From: CAVVYA01 sp963752345
GTDB lineage: Bacteria; Pseudomonadota; Alphaproteobacteria; SMXQ01
Assembly (NCBI GenBank): GCA_963752345.1
Contig: CAVVYA010000002.1
Location: 682,001 to 746,000, forward strand
Length of the DNA stretch: 64,000 bases
Direction of reading: 5' to 3'
Notes under the pieces: model-generated
Told to the model about the DNA's origin: nothing
Database searches by the model: none
What the model saw: the letters and a program-made list of their open reading frames with translations, nothing else
Shown: positions 40,197-48,829 of the stretch, piece by piece
Layout: the number at the start of each line of letters is the position of its first letter
How positions within the stretch are numbered: position 1 is the first letter of the stretch
Made by a program: the position numbers and the translations under genes

Positions 40197-41218
40197 AGCG
40201 GCTTCGCGTTCTGGTGCTGATGCACCCGGACCTCGTCCCGCCGGATTCGCTCAAGGGATTTAGCGAACAGGAAATCTACGTCTGGAAGACGGAATACGAC
40301 GTGGTCACCACGTTGCGCGCCGCCGGGCACGAAGTTCGGCCGCTTGGCGTGCAGCACGAGCTGAAGCCGATTCGTGACGCCATCGAGGAGTGGAAGCCCG
40401 ACGTGGTCTTCAACCTGCTCGAGGAATTCCACGGCGAAACGGCCTACGATCAGAACGTCGCGAGCTATCTCGAACTCATGCGCATTCCCTACACGGGCTG
40501 CAATCCGCGCGGCATGATGCTGTCGCGCGGCAAGGATCTGTCGAAGAAGCTGCTGACGTTCCATCGGATCCCCGCGCCGGATTTCGCGGTGTTCCGCAAG
40601 GGACACAGCATCAAGCGCCGGGCTTCCCTCAAACTGCCGCTGTTCGTCAAAAGCCTCAACGAGCATGCGTCGCTCGGCATCGCCCAGGCGTCCGTGGTCG
40701 ACAGCGACGAGAAGCTCGCCGAACGCGTCGCCTTCATCCACGAGCGGGTCGGCAGCGACGCCATCGCGGAACAGTATATCGAGGGCCGCGAGCTCTATGT
40801 CGGCGTGCTGGGCAATCAGCGCCTGCGCGTGCTGCCGATCTGGGAGCTCGAGTTCGGCAACCTGGCGCAGGGCACGCGCCCGATCGCCACCGAACGGGTC
40901 AAGCACGATCCCGACTACCAGGAGCGCCGCCAGATCCTCCAGGGTCCCGCCAAGGATCTCGCGCCGGAGCTGCGGGCGCTGATCAACCGCACGGCGAAGC
41001 GCATCTGCCGGACCCTGCAGCTCGACGGCTACGTGCGCATCGATTTCCGCCTATCGGCCGCGGGCGTGCCTTATTTTCTCGAGGCCAATCCCAATCCCGA
41101 GATCGCCCAAAGCCAGGAATTCGCCCAGGCGGCGGAGCATGACAAACTGTCCTACACCGTGCTGCTCAATCGCATCCTCGATTTGGCGATCAAGCGGCAA
41201 GCCGCCAGGGACGCCTGA
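40193..41218 (+). CDS. ATP-grasp ligase of the D-Ala-D-Ala-ligase-like group
   Basis: The product has 341 residues. The N-terminal domain begins MKRLRVLVLMHPDLVPPDS. The region PDVVFNLLEEFHGETAYDQN and IPYTGCNPRGMMLSRGKDLS is typical of D-Ala ligase-like proteins. ATP-binding residues lie in LPLFVKSLNEHASLGIAQ and EQYIEGRELYVGVLGN, and the Mg ligands are in FLEANPNPEIAQS. Coupling to a metallopeptidase rather than to mur genes argues against a cell-wall D-Ala ligase; a peptide or amino-acid ligation role is inferred. ATG 40193 is taken because of the ATGA overlap. Confidence 0.85.
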   Translation: MKRLRVLVLMHPDLVPPDSLKGFSEQEIYVWKTEYDVVTTLRAAGHEVRPLGVQHELKPIRDAIEEWKPDVVFNLLEEFHGETAYDQNVASYLELMRIPYTGCNPRGMMLSRGKDLSKKLLTFHRIPAPDFAVFRKGHSIKRRASLKLPLFVKSLNEHASLGIAQASVVDSDEKLAERVAFIHERVGSDAIAEQYIEGRELYVGVLGNQRLRVLPIWELEFGNLAQGTRPIATERVKHDPDYQERRQILQGPAKDLAPELRALINRTAKRICRTLQLDGYVRIDFRLSAAGVPYFLEANPNPEIAQSQEFAQAAEHDKLSYTVLLNRILDLAIKRQAARDA

Positions 41219-41289
41219 TACGGGTGAAGACCACCAACACGTTACGCTCATTGTTATGATGCGACACCCGAGCGGGCGTGAGGAAACAT

Positions 41290-41379
41290 TGGCGGAGGGG
41301 GTGGGATTCGAACCCACGGTGAGCTTGCACCCACGCCGGTTTTCAAGACCGGTGCCTTAAACCGCTCGGCCACCCCTCC
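41290..41379 (-). tRNA. tRNA-Ser (UGA anticodon)
   Basis: Read on the minus strand, the acceptor stem GGAGGGG pairs with CCCCTCC, D arm TGGCCGAGCGGTTTAAGGCA follows, the anticodon loop CTTGAAA carries TGA, a long variable arm typical of serine tRNAs is present, and the T arm GTGGGTTCGAATCCCAC precedes an encoded CCA (41290-41292). Confidence 0.97.
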
Positions 41380-41630
41380 TCCGAGAATCAGCGCTTACGT
41401 AGGGCATTCGCCGGAGCATGGCAAGGATATCGGGCCGGCCTGGGCGGCGCCGCTATCCGGCCAGGTCGCAGCCGCACCTGGCCGTTCGGAGCCGTGTCCA
41501 CCACGGGGAATCATCCGCCTTAATGACCGCGATGAGCCGCGCCATCGAGGTTCGAAGACTGGGCCGGCGCACGCGCCCGCCGCGCTTCGCCGGCGCCCTA
41601 TGGGGCTGCTCGCCGGTGAGATCGATCGGG

Positions 41631-42044
41631 TTACCGGCTCGGCGAATAGAGCTCGAGGCGGGCGGGCGGATGTGGGGGAATCTGGCCAGTCGAGATCGCC
41701 TCGGCGATGGCGACCGTTTTCAAAAGGTCGGTGTCCGTAAATGGTTTGGCGAGGCAGCCCAGCACCCGGCTGCTTTTCGCCTCATCCCGGCAGTGTTGAA
41801 CATTGGCGGAAACGAACATCGAGGGCGTGCCATAGAGGTCGAGCAGATGGCGCGCGATCTTCCCTCCCGTCATGCCATCCCGGAGGCGCAGGTCAACCAA
41901 AGCGAGATCGGCCCCCTGCGAGCCCATGCGGATGGCCGATGGTCCGTTGTCGGCGATGCCGATAATGCAATGACCCTTGTCCGCAAGAAGGCCGGAGATA
42001 TCCTCCGACACGGTGTGGTTGTCCTCGACGACGATAATTCGCAT
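41631..42044 (-). CDS. Single-domain response regulator
   Basis: This is a 137-residue receiver. MRIIVVEDNHTVSEDISGLL gives the acidic pocket, LALVDLRLRDGMTG the acceptor Asp (about 55), MFVSANVQ the Ser/Thr switch and CLAKPFTDTD the Lys. There is no output domain and no kinase next to it. The tail PHPPARLELYSPSR is non-conserved. Confidence 0.88.
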   Translation of the reverse strand: MRIIVVEDNHTVSEDISGLLADKGHCIIGIADNGPSAIRMGSQGADLALVDLRLRDGMTGGKIARHLLDLYGTPSMFVSANVQHCRDEAKSSRVLGCLAKPFTDTDLLKTVAIAEAISTGQIPPHPPARLELYSPSR

Positions 42045-42380
42045 TCTGCACGTATCCTTCTGTGGCAAGGCGCAGTCGTTCGTTCGCGCCTCAGAAATCT
42101 CCGCGCCTCCGATAGGGGCACCGCTTTTTCTGCCAACGGCGTTACGGAAGTGAGGGTTCCATTCCGCCAGACCTGTCATCCCACGGCTCGGGAAAATGCG
42201 CCGCTGGAGCGCAGCCCATATTTTGTCACGCGCGGCGTTGGCCGGCTTTGAGCGTTTCTTATGGCTTTGCGGAATCTCGGGCGGGGTTGTGGTACACACA
42301 GCCGTCTGGCGACGCGACATTTTAAACGCATATTTTGTCGATGCCGCGCGCGCCGCGCCGGGCCGGCATGCGCCGGTCAT
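42045..42380. other. Intergenic region without recognisable gene
   Basis: This 336-bp stretch separates two minus-strand genes. Open frames crossing it are antisense or extensions of the receiver gene without conserved sequence. It presumably carries the receiver promoter; nothing else is recognised. Confidence 0.5.
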
Positions 42381-42791
42381 TCATCCGGCGCGGAGCACCC
42401 ACAGGGTGACGATGGCGGCGAGAATGACGAAACCGAGCCGCACGGCGATCATCCGCAGGAACTCAAGGTCGACCAACGGATCGGCCGCTTCCGATTCGCT
42501 CGGGGCGACCGGCGCGCAGCGGACGGAGGGCCCTGCCGCAGCCGGGTGCCAGTCCGCAACCGCCGCGGGCGGCCGGGTCTCGTGGGAATAGCGATAGACC
42601 ACGCGGCGGGCGAATTTCCCAGAGCTGTCCTGATAGCTTTCCGCTGTCACGCGGATGCCGGAATACTTCAGCGTGCGGCGCAAGCGCATGGCCTCGGCGA
42701 TGGCGTCGTTTGCGTCCTCGAACGTGCCCAGCGTGCGCCAGTGTCCTTTGGCGCACGCATGGATTTCGAAAATCGTCTCGCCAGCAGGCAT
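42381..42791 (-). CDS. Conserved hypothetical protein with C-terminal membrane anchor
   Basis: The product has 136 residues. The N-terminal half, IFEIHACAKGHWRTLGTFED, AIAEAMRLRR and GIRVTAESYQDSSGKF, looks like the small 'EIHA...W...A..EA' proteins common in alphaproteobacteria. The linker is Pro/Ala-rich, and the C-terminus is one transmembrane helix (GFVILAAIVTLWVL). The likely topology is cytoplasmic with a tail anchor. The function is unknown. Confidence 0.7.
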   Translation of the reverse strand: MPAGETIFEIHACAKGHWRTLGTFEDANDAIAEAMRLRRTLKYSGIRVTAESYQDSSGKFARRVVYRYSHETRPPAAVADWHPAAAGPSVRCAPVAPSESEAADPLVDLEFLRMIAVRLGFVILAAIVTLWVLRAG

Positions 42792-43327
42792 GTTAACGCT
42801 CCCGGCAATTGCAAGCACGACGCTAATTTTCCTAAATTTACCGGCTTATGATTGCCGTTTTCAATTCTTTAATCTTTGTATTCGCGGCAAATTTTATTCA
42901 ACTTTTCCGGTTTTTAAATTGCGCTGGTGTTATTCGAAACGTTCGATCTCCGGGGTGCCGTCGCGAATAGCCGCGCCTAATATTGCGGAATATTTTGTCG
43001 CCGTCATTCTGACCGGCGTTTACCTGAATCAAAGCGGCGAACTCGGGTACGCCGACGTACAGCGGCGACTACAGGGGCGCGCAACCAGCGCGCTTACACG
43101 CCCGGAATCCTCCTGCTTCGCAGAGCGGCGACCGCGGCCCCATGAGCCGGCTGGTTGCCCGTCAAAGTTGTGGCGAGGCTCCACCGTCATGGTTACTATC
43201 CCGTGCCTCCGCCGTTTGGGGGCTGAGCCGCGTGCGCCCAGCCGAAGCGTCCGCGGCTCTGCTGTGTCTGATGGCTTGTTCTCGACGAGACCGCGTATCG
43301 CAGGGGTTAAAAATACGAGGGGGTTAC
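42792..43327. other. AT-rich control region upstream of the TonB-receptor operon
   Basis: The first 200 bp are unusually AT-rich for this window (for example TTTGTATTCGCGGCAAATTT) and probably contain promoters for both flanking genes. The last 30 bp hold GGTTAAAAATACGAGGGGG, whose GAGGGGG is the ribosome site for the GTG at 43328. I recognise no further element. Confidence 0.55.
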
Positions 43328-45283
43328 GTGGCGGCGCCAACAAGGTCCGGCCGGAAGCCGGCAAGACGCAAGATCATCGGCCGAAAACTCCGGCCGCCTC
43401 GCTCCGTGATGATCAGGCCACTTTCCGCGTTCGTTGTTCTGACCACGGTCGCGGTCGCGCAGCCCGTGCTGGCGGCATACTCGCCTTCGGTCGAGGATCT
43501 CCGCTCGCTGTCGATCGACGATCTCGCCAATATCGAAGTCACCTCCGTCTCGAAGCGTGCGGAGCCGATCAGCCGGGCGCCCGCGTCGGTCTATGTCATC
43601 ACCCGCGAGGATATTCGCCGGTCCGGCGCCATCAGCCTGCCCGACGCGTTGCGGCTGGCGCCCAATCTCCAGGTCGCGCGGCTGACCTCGCAGTCCTATT
43701 CCATTTCCGCGCGCGGCTTCAATTCGTATCAAGCCTCGAACAAGCTGCTGGTGCTGATCGACGGCCGCAGCGTCTACACGCCGTTGCACGCGGGCGTGTA
43801 TTGGGACCAGCAGCAGGTCATGGTGGAGGACATCGAGCGTATCGAGGTGATCAGCGGACCCGGCGGCACCCTGTGGGGCGCCAATGCGGTGAACGGCGTG
43901 ATCAACGTCATCACGCGGCATTCGGGCGACACCCAAGGCGGCCTGCTCAGCACACAATGGGGCAACGTGGACCAGCGGGGTGCCCTGCGCTATGGCGGCC
44001 GCCTGGGCGAGAACAGCAGCTATCGTGTCTATGGCCAGGATCTCGAGCGCGGCCCCATGGCGCTGCGCAACGGCAACAGCGCGACCGATGCCTGGGACAA
44101 CGAGCAGGGCGGCTTCCGCGTCGATGCGGCGACCCTCAACAACAGTTTCACGGTGCAGGGCGACGTGTTCGACAACGCCCTCGACATGGGCGGCCACAAT
44201 CGGGGCGGCAATCTGCTGGCGCGCTGGACGCATCAACTCGGCGCCGGCTCGGCGCTCGAGCTCCAGACCTACTATGACCGGGTCGAACGGACGTTGCCCG
44301 GCCTGGTCGATTCGCTCGAGACATTCGACGTGCAGGCCCAGCACAGCTTCAAGCTCGGCGAGGACCATCAGTTCGTCTGGGGCGGCGGCTACCGCAGGAC
44401 AACCGATGAATTCGCCAATCGGTTGAACCCGTTCGTGCTCGATCCGGAGACGGATACCCTCTCCCTCGCCAATGTTTTCGCCCAGGACAGTATCAAGCTC
44501 GACCCCACCCTCACGTTGACGCTCGGCACCAAGTTCGAGCACAGCAGCTTGAGCGGTCTCGAATACCTGCCCAGCGCCCGCATCGCCTGGCAGTTCGCCG
44601 AGGATCACCTGCTGTGGTCGGCGGTCTCCCGCGCGGTGCGCACGCCATCGCGGATCGACCGAAACCTGGTATTCCCCGGAGTGCTGGAACGCGCGTCCGA
44701 CCTCGAATCCGAGAAGCTCATGGCCTACGAGGTCGGCTACCGCGGCCAGCCGACCACCGAAAGCTCGGTCAACGTCACCCTCTTCATGCACGACTACAGT
44801 GACCTGCGCGTGGTCGGGATCTCGCCCACCAGCGGCCTGCTCGTCTTCGACAACAAGATGGAAGGGCAGATTTACGGCGTGGAAACCTGGGGCGATTACC
44901 AGGCTCTGCCGTGGTGGCGCCTGTCCGCCGGTTTCGTGCTGATGCAGAAGAATCTCGATTTGAAGCCGGGCGCCACCCAGATCGCGTTGGACCAGCACGC
45001 GGGCAACGATCCGGACCATCAATTCTCCATCCGCTCGTCGATGAACATCTTCAACGATGTCGAGTTCGACGTCGGCTTGCGCTCGGTCGACAGCTTGCCC
45101 AACCCGCTGATCCCGAGCTACCTGCAGCTCGATGCCCGAATCGCCTGGCATGTGAGACCCGATCTCGAAGTCTCGCTGTCCGGCTTCAATCTGCTCGACG
45201 ATCGTCACCCGGAAACCGGCCAGTCCGGCGAGCGTTTCGAGGTGCCGCGCACGGTCCTGCTCGGCGCGCGGTGGAGATTCTAG
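43328..45283 (+). CDS. TonB-dependent outer-membrane receptor
   Basis: This is an outer-membrane beta-barrel transporter or sensor of about 651 residues. The GTG at 43328 is preferred because GAGGGGG lies 4 bp before it; the ATG at 43409 is in frame but lacks a ribosome site. A basic N-region precedes the signal helix LSAFVVLTTVAVAQPVLAA. The plug includes DDLANIEVTSVSKRAEPISR, LVLIDGRSVYTPLHAGVYWD and IERIEVISGPGGTLWGANAV. The barrel ends in VLLGARWRF with terminal Phe. It is followed 1 bp later by a YfiR-like gene and then a kinase, so it may sense as well as transport. Confidence 0.93.
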   Translation: MAAPTRSGRKPARRKIIGRKLRPPRSVMIRPLSAFVVLTTVAVAQPVLAAYSPSVEDLRSLSIDDLANIEVTSVSKRAEPISRAPASVYVITREDIRRSGAISLPDALRLAPNLQVARLTSQSYSISARGFNSYQASNKLLVLIDGRSVYTPLHAGVYWDQQQVMVEDIERIEVISGPGGTLWGANAVNGVINVITRHSGDTQGGLLSTQWGNVDQRGALRYGGRLGENSSYRVYGQDLERGPMALRNGNSATDAWDNEQGGFRVDAATLNNSFTVQGDVFDNALDMGGHNRGGNLLARWTHQLGAGSALELQTYYDRVERTLPGLVDSLETFDVQAQHSFKLGEDHQFVWGGGYRRTTDEFANRLNPFVLDPETDTLSLANVFAQDSIKLDPTLTLTLGTKFEHSSLSGLEYLPSARIAWQFAEDHLLWSAVSRAVRTPSRIDRNLVFPGVLERASDLESEKLMAYEVGYRGQPTTESSVNVTLFMHDYSDLRVVGISPTSGLLVFDNKMEGQIYGVETWGDYQALPWWRLSAGFVLMQKNLDLKPGATQIALDQHAGNDPDHQFSIRSSMNIFNDVEFDVGLRSVDSLPNPLIPSYLQLDARIAWHVRPDLEVSLSGFNLLDDRHPETGQSGERFEVPRTVLLGARWRF

Positions 45284-45284
45284 C

Positions 45285-45878
45285 GTGGCGACCGGCCTCA
45301 ACGAACGACGACGATCTTTCTGGATTGCGCGCGTTGTCTTGGTCGCATGGCTCGGGATGCTGTCATTCGGCGGTGTCTTCGTCGAGCCCGCTGCCGCGCA
45401 GGACAACAACCTTGAGCAATCGGTGAAGGCCGCCTACCTGCTGAAGCTGGGCGCCTTCGTCCATTGGCCCGATGCGGCCTTCGCATCGCCCTCCAGTCCG
45501 GTCAATCTGTGCGTCGTCGGCGATGATCCGTTCGGCAACCTGCTCGAACGGGCAGCCCAGGGACAGCGGGTGGAGAACCGCCCGGTGGTCATTCAACGCC
45601 TGCGCGCCGCAACCCGCGACTCGCATTGCCACATCATGTTCGTCGCCGGCGGCGCCGACCAATCGGTGAGCGATGCGCTCGCGGCGGTTCATGGCACGCC
45701 CACCCTGACCATCACGGACGAGGCACGTCAGCGGGATGCCAAGGGCATCGTCCACTTCGTCATCCACGACAGGCGGGTGCGTTTCGAGATCGACGACAAG
45801 ACGGCGGCGGACAACAGGCTTTCGATCAGCTCGAAGGTTCTGAGCCTTGCTCTCGCCGTCAAACCAAGGTCTTCCTAG
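45285..45878 (+). CDS. YfiR-like periplasmic protein (DUF4154)
   Basis: The product has 197 residues. A GTG start one base after the receptor stop leads into a signal peptide (VLVAWLGMLSFGGVFVEPAAAQ). The mature part has the DUF4154 pattern: QSVKAAYLLKLGAFVHWPDA, NLCVVGDDPFGNLLE, HIMFVAGGADQ, and VHFVIHDRRVRFEID near the end. In Pseudomonas YfiR is a periplasmic repressor of an inner-membrane signalling enzyme. Here the next gene is a membrane kinase, so an analogous regulatory role is inferred. Confidence 0.9.
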   Translation: MATGLNERRRSFWIARVVLVAWLGMLSFGGVFVEPAAAQDNNLEQSVKAAYLLKLGAFVHWPDAAFASPSSPVNLCVVGDDPFGNLLERAAQGQRVENRPVVIQRLRAATRDSHCHIMFVAGGADQSVSDALAAVHGTPTLTITDEARQRDAKGIVHFVIHDRRVRFEIDDKTAADNRLSISSKVLSLALAVKPRSS

Positions 45879-45879
45879 G

Positions 45880-47685
45880 ATGTCGGTGATGGCGGAGCGT
45901 AAGATCTTCGGCTCCTGGAAGCTGTTTCCGGTCATCGCGCTATTCACCGCGGCCGCGCTCCTGCTGGCCGGCGTTCTGATGGCGATTTACGGCGAGCGCT
46001 CCTACAAGGCCCAGAAGATTCAGGATATCGGCGTGCAGGCGCAGATTCTGGCTTCGAGCGTGACCGCGGCCTTGATGTTCAACGACACCCTGACCGCGCA
46101 GGAATATGTAACCGCCCTGGGCGCCAATCCGGAAATCCTCGCCGCCGCGGTCTACGACAGCGACAGGATCCTGTTCGCCAGCTTTGCGCGAACCGCCAAT
46201 GTGACCGTGCCGAAGACCGTGGAACTGCACGACCCCTTCTTCATCGATAACCGCCTCGTGGTGATCGTGCCGGTGGTCCAGGGCGGTTTGCCCGTCGGCA
46301 TGGTCTATCTGCAAACCGTCACCGAGCCGGTGTCGCAGCGTCTGCTGCGCTTCGGCGGCATCGCGCTGCTCATCACGATGGCGGCCCTGATGGCGGCTGT
46401 GTTCGGCGTCGCCCATGCGGCTCTGACCCGGGCGAACGCCGAGCTTCAGCGCCAAGCCGGCGATCTGGCCGAGGCAAACCGCAATCTGCAATCGCAGATG
46501 GTGGAGCGCGAGAAAGCCGAGGATGCGTTGCGCCAAAGCCAGAAGATGGAAGCCATCGGCCAATTGTCGGGCGGCATCGCGCACGATTTCAACAATCTGC
46601 TCACCATCGTCAAAGGCAATCTGCAGCTGATGCAGAAGCGCCTGCTTGTCGGACGGACCGATGTGGCGCGCTATGTCGATCTCGCCATGGAGGGCGTGAA
46701 TCGCGCCGCGAGCCTGACCCAGCGTATCCTGGCGTTTTCGCGCCGGCAGCCGCTGTCGCCCAGGCCTGTCGACCTCAGCAGCCTGATCGCCGAAATGGGC
46801 GTGCTGCTGCGTCACTCGGTTGGCCCACTCATCAGCCTGGAGACGCGCCTTGGGTCCGATTGGTGGGCGCTGTGCGACGCCAATCAGATGGAGAACGTGG
46901 TACTCAATCTCGCGATCAACGCCCGCGATGCCATGCCAGGCGGCGGCAAGCTGGTCGTCGAGGTCGCCAATCTGCACGCGGCGACGCCGCCGTTCAGCGG
47001 CGTCCCACCGGGCGACTACGTTCGCCTGTCGGTGACGGATACCGGCGTCGGCATGTCGCCGGAGGTGTTGGGCAAAGCGATCGATCCGTTCTTCACCACC
47101 AAGCCACAGGGCCAGGGTACCGGTCTCGGTCTGAGCATGATCTTCGGTTACATCAAACAATCTCACGGCCACCTGCATCTCGCGAGCAAGGTCGGCGTCG
47201 GCACCACGGCGACCATTCTTTTGCCGCGCTACCTGGGCGACGACGTCGACACCGCGCGCTCGACGGCCCCGCCCCCGGAGTCGGCTCCGCTGCTTGCCGG
47301 AGCGAGGGCCTCGGCGCCGGTCGTGTTTGTCGTCGAGGACGAAGCCCTGGTGCGGGAAATGGCGGTCGAGGCGATCCGTGAAGCGGGCTACAATGTTTTG
47401 GAAGCCGGCGATGGCAAGGAAGCGCTGGAGGTGCTCGCGTCCGACACCCGCATCGATCTCCTCGCCAGCGACGTCAAGCTGCCCGGCGCCAACGGCTTCG
47501 CGCTTGCCGAATACAGCCTGCAGCATCGGCCCGCAACGAAAGTCATGCTGATGACGGGATTCACCCAGGACCCACTGCCCGAGGTGCTGGCCCAGGCGGG
47601 CATTCGCGTCCTCTACAAACCCTACGATGTGGAGGAACTCATCCGGTGGGTGTCGAAAATCCTCAAACAAGAGGATCTGGTCTAA
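45880..47685 (+). CDS. Hybrid sensor histidine kinase with receiver
   Basis: This is an inner-membrane kinase of 601 residues. Two transmembrane helices (about 10-35 and 165-190) flank a periplasmic CHASE8-like sensor domain (QAQILASSVTAALMFNDTLT is typical). A coiled coil leads to HisKA with the His in GGIAHDFNNLL (about 233), HATPase with GTGLGLSMIFGYIKQ, and a C-terminal receiver with Asp in LLASDVKLPG (about 529). The ATG is one base after the YfiR stop, so all three genes form one operon. CHASE8-type sensors are usually paired with GGDEF domains in YfiN systems; here the output is phosphotransfer. Confidence 0.92.
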   Translation: MSVMAERKIFGSWKLFPVIALFTAAALLLAGVLMAIYGERSYKAQKIQDIGVQAQILASSVTAALMFNDTLTAQEYVTALGANPEILAAAVYDSDRILFASFARTANVTVPKTVELHDPFFIDNRLVVIVPVVQGGLPVGMVYLQTVTEPVSQRLLRFGGIALLITMAALMAAVFGVAHAALTRANAELQRQAGDLAEANRNLQSQMVEREKAEDALRQSQKMEAIGQLSGGIAHDFNNLLTIVKGNLQLMQKRLLVGRTDVARYVDLAMEGVNRAASLTQRILAFSRRQPLSPRPVDLSSLIAEMGVLLRHSVGPLISLETRLGSDWWALCDANQMENVVLNLAINARDAMPGGGKLVVEVANLHAATPPFSGVPPGDYVRLSVTDTGVGMSPEVLGKAIDPFFTTKPQGQGTGLGLSMIFGYIKQSHGHLHLASKVGVGTTATILLPRYLGDDVDTARSTAPPPESAPLLAGARASAPVVFVVEDEALVREMAVEAIREAGYNVLEAGDGKEALEVLASDTRIDLLASDVKLPGANGFALAEYSLQHRPATKVMLMTGFTQDPLPEVLAQAGIRVLYKPYDVEELIRWVSKILKQEDLV

Positions 47686-47710
47686 CCCGTCGGCGCGATC
47701 GCGCGGCGCC

Positions 47711-47965
47711 TCAGTGTTTCGCCTCGGGGCCGCCCTCGTCGAGGATGACGATTTCGATCATCGCCCGGACCCATTCGTCCATCTGACGCGCCCAATCGTC
47801 GGCCTGGGCGGGCGTGACGCCCTGTGCTTCTTGGGCATAGGCGCGATACTCCGCCTTGTTCGCCTCGAGATAGTCCTCGCGCTCTTGACCGTCCTTGCTG
47901 ACCGCGACCAGGGCTGTGGTCTTGATCAGGGTCAACAGGCGGTCGGCCAGCGGTTCCTCGGTCAT
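47711..47965 (-). CDS. Small hypothetical protein
   Basis: The product is an 84-residue acidic, helical protein (MTEEPLADRLLTLIKTTALV ... MIEIVILDEGGPEAKH). GAGGA precedes the ATG at good spacing. No motif is recognised. It converges with the hybrid kinase gene, only 25 bp apart. Confidence 0.6.
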   Translation of the reverse strand: MTEEPLADRLLTLIKTTALVAVSKDGQEREDYLEANKAEYRAYAQEAQGVTPAQADDWARQMDEWVRAMIEIVILDEGGPEAKH

Positions 47966-48009
47966 ACGCGTCCTCGATTGGCCGGATTACAAAATCCGCC
48001 GCTGCACCG

Positions 48010-48267
48010 TCACTCGGTGGTGGTCTGTCCGGCGGGCCCGAGCAGCGCGCGGGCGAACATGTAGAGCATCTCCGCCGCATGGGTATCGCCCCGGCTGGCC
48101 AGTTGCTCATACCAGAGATGGGCGCGGTCGTGCAGGCGTTTGGCCAGGGTTGGGTCCTGTTCCGTGAGGACCTGGGCAATGCAAAGACCGATCACGGCCG
48201 TGCCCATCTTGATCTGGTCGAGGTCGCTATGGGGTGGGACCGCGCTGCCGTTCGGCTCGTCTGACAT
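48010..48267 (-). CDS. Small hypothetical protein
   Basis: This 85-residue helical protein includes KMGTAVIGLCIAQVLTEQD, RLHDRAHLWYEQLASRGD and AEMLYMFARALLG. The GGAG ribosome site is 6 bp before the ATG. It may be co-transcribed with the gene at 47711-47965 (44-bp gap). No family is recognised. Confidence 0.62.
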   Translation of the reverse strand: MSDEPNGSAVPPHSDLDQIKMGTAVIGLCIAQVLTEQDPTLAKRLHDRAHLWYEQLASRGDTHAAEMLYMFARALLGPAGQTTTE

Positions 48268-48409
48268 GTTCGACTCCGTGGTTGCGCGGACAGGCTAACA
48301 CGGACGTCATGGGCCGCTCCGCTGATCTTGATGGATTTGCCGCGAAATCAGGAGCGACGATCTTGCCGTGCAACCCGAGCCTCGCGTGACGTCAAGCTTC
48401 GGCGCGGTG

Positions 48410-48628
48410 TCACTCCGCGCCGTCGCCGATCACGCCGAAATTCTTCGATTTGGTATCGCCGTCCGCCAAGCTGAAATCCTTCGCCAGCCAAGCCTCGCCG
48501 CAGCAGCTCGCGGATCGCAGCCGCGCAACTCGGCATGCGCTTGACGAAGCGCCAATCGTCGAGCGCCGCCAGCTCGCCTTGGTCAACATGATCTGGAGGC
48601 GTTCGCCACGTGACAGGTTATCAGCCAT
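48410..48628 (-). CDS. Small ribbon-helix-helix-like protein (two compensating frameshifts)
   Basis: The product has about 72 residues. It reads MADNLSRGERLQIMLT, then, after a one-base break near 48577, ELAALDDWRFVKRMPS and AAAIRELLRRGLAGEGF, returning to the first frame near 48468 for SKNFGVIGDGAE. The pattern of a short basic strand, helix, RMPS turn and AAIRELLRRGL helix fits CopG/RHH-type DNA-binding proteins. A toxin partner is not evident beside it. Confidence 0.65.
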   Translation of the reverse strand: MADNLSRGERLQIMLTKASWRRSTIGASSSACRVARLRSASCCGEAWLAKDFSLADGDTKSKNFGVIGDGAE

Positions 48629-48829
48629 TGAACAGCCCGTTACCCCGCTACTAAAGCCACGAATGAGTATAAAGCGTGTAATACGCACTTTACCATTAAC
48701 GTTCCAAATACCCCAATGCTTCCTTCTACGTGACATGCTCTCAAATCTGAGAATTAGCAGCATAAGCCATTAATAATATTAGTCTTTTTTCAGACTGGCT
48801 CGTATATTCGTGGTTGGAGGAAACATCCT

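Noticed and set aside
43328..43415. Possible structured leader (GACGCAAGA after a GNRA-like hairpin, and GATCATC/GATGATC pairing around an ATG) recalling a c-di-GMP-I riboswitch.
   Set aside because: A GTG at 43328 with a strong GAGGGGG ribosome site makes this region coding in frame with the TonB receptor, and the conserved riboswitch core is incomplete.
43307..45409. 700-codon open frame antisense to the TonB receptor.
   Set aside because: It is a shadow frame typical of GC-rich DNA, with no conserved domain, while the plus strand is a clear receptor.
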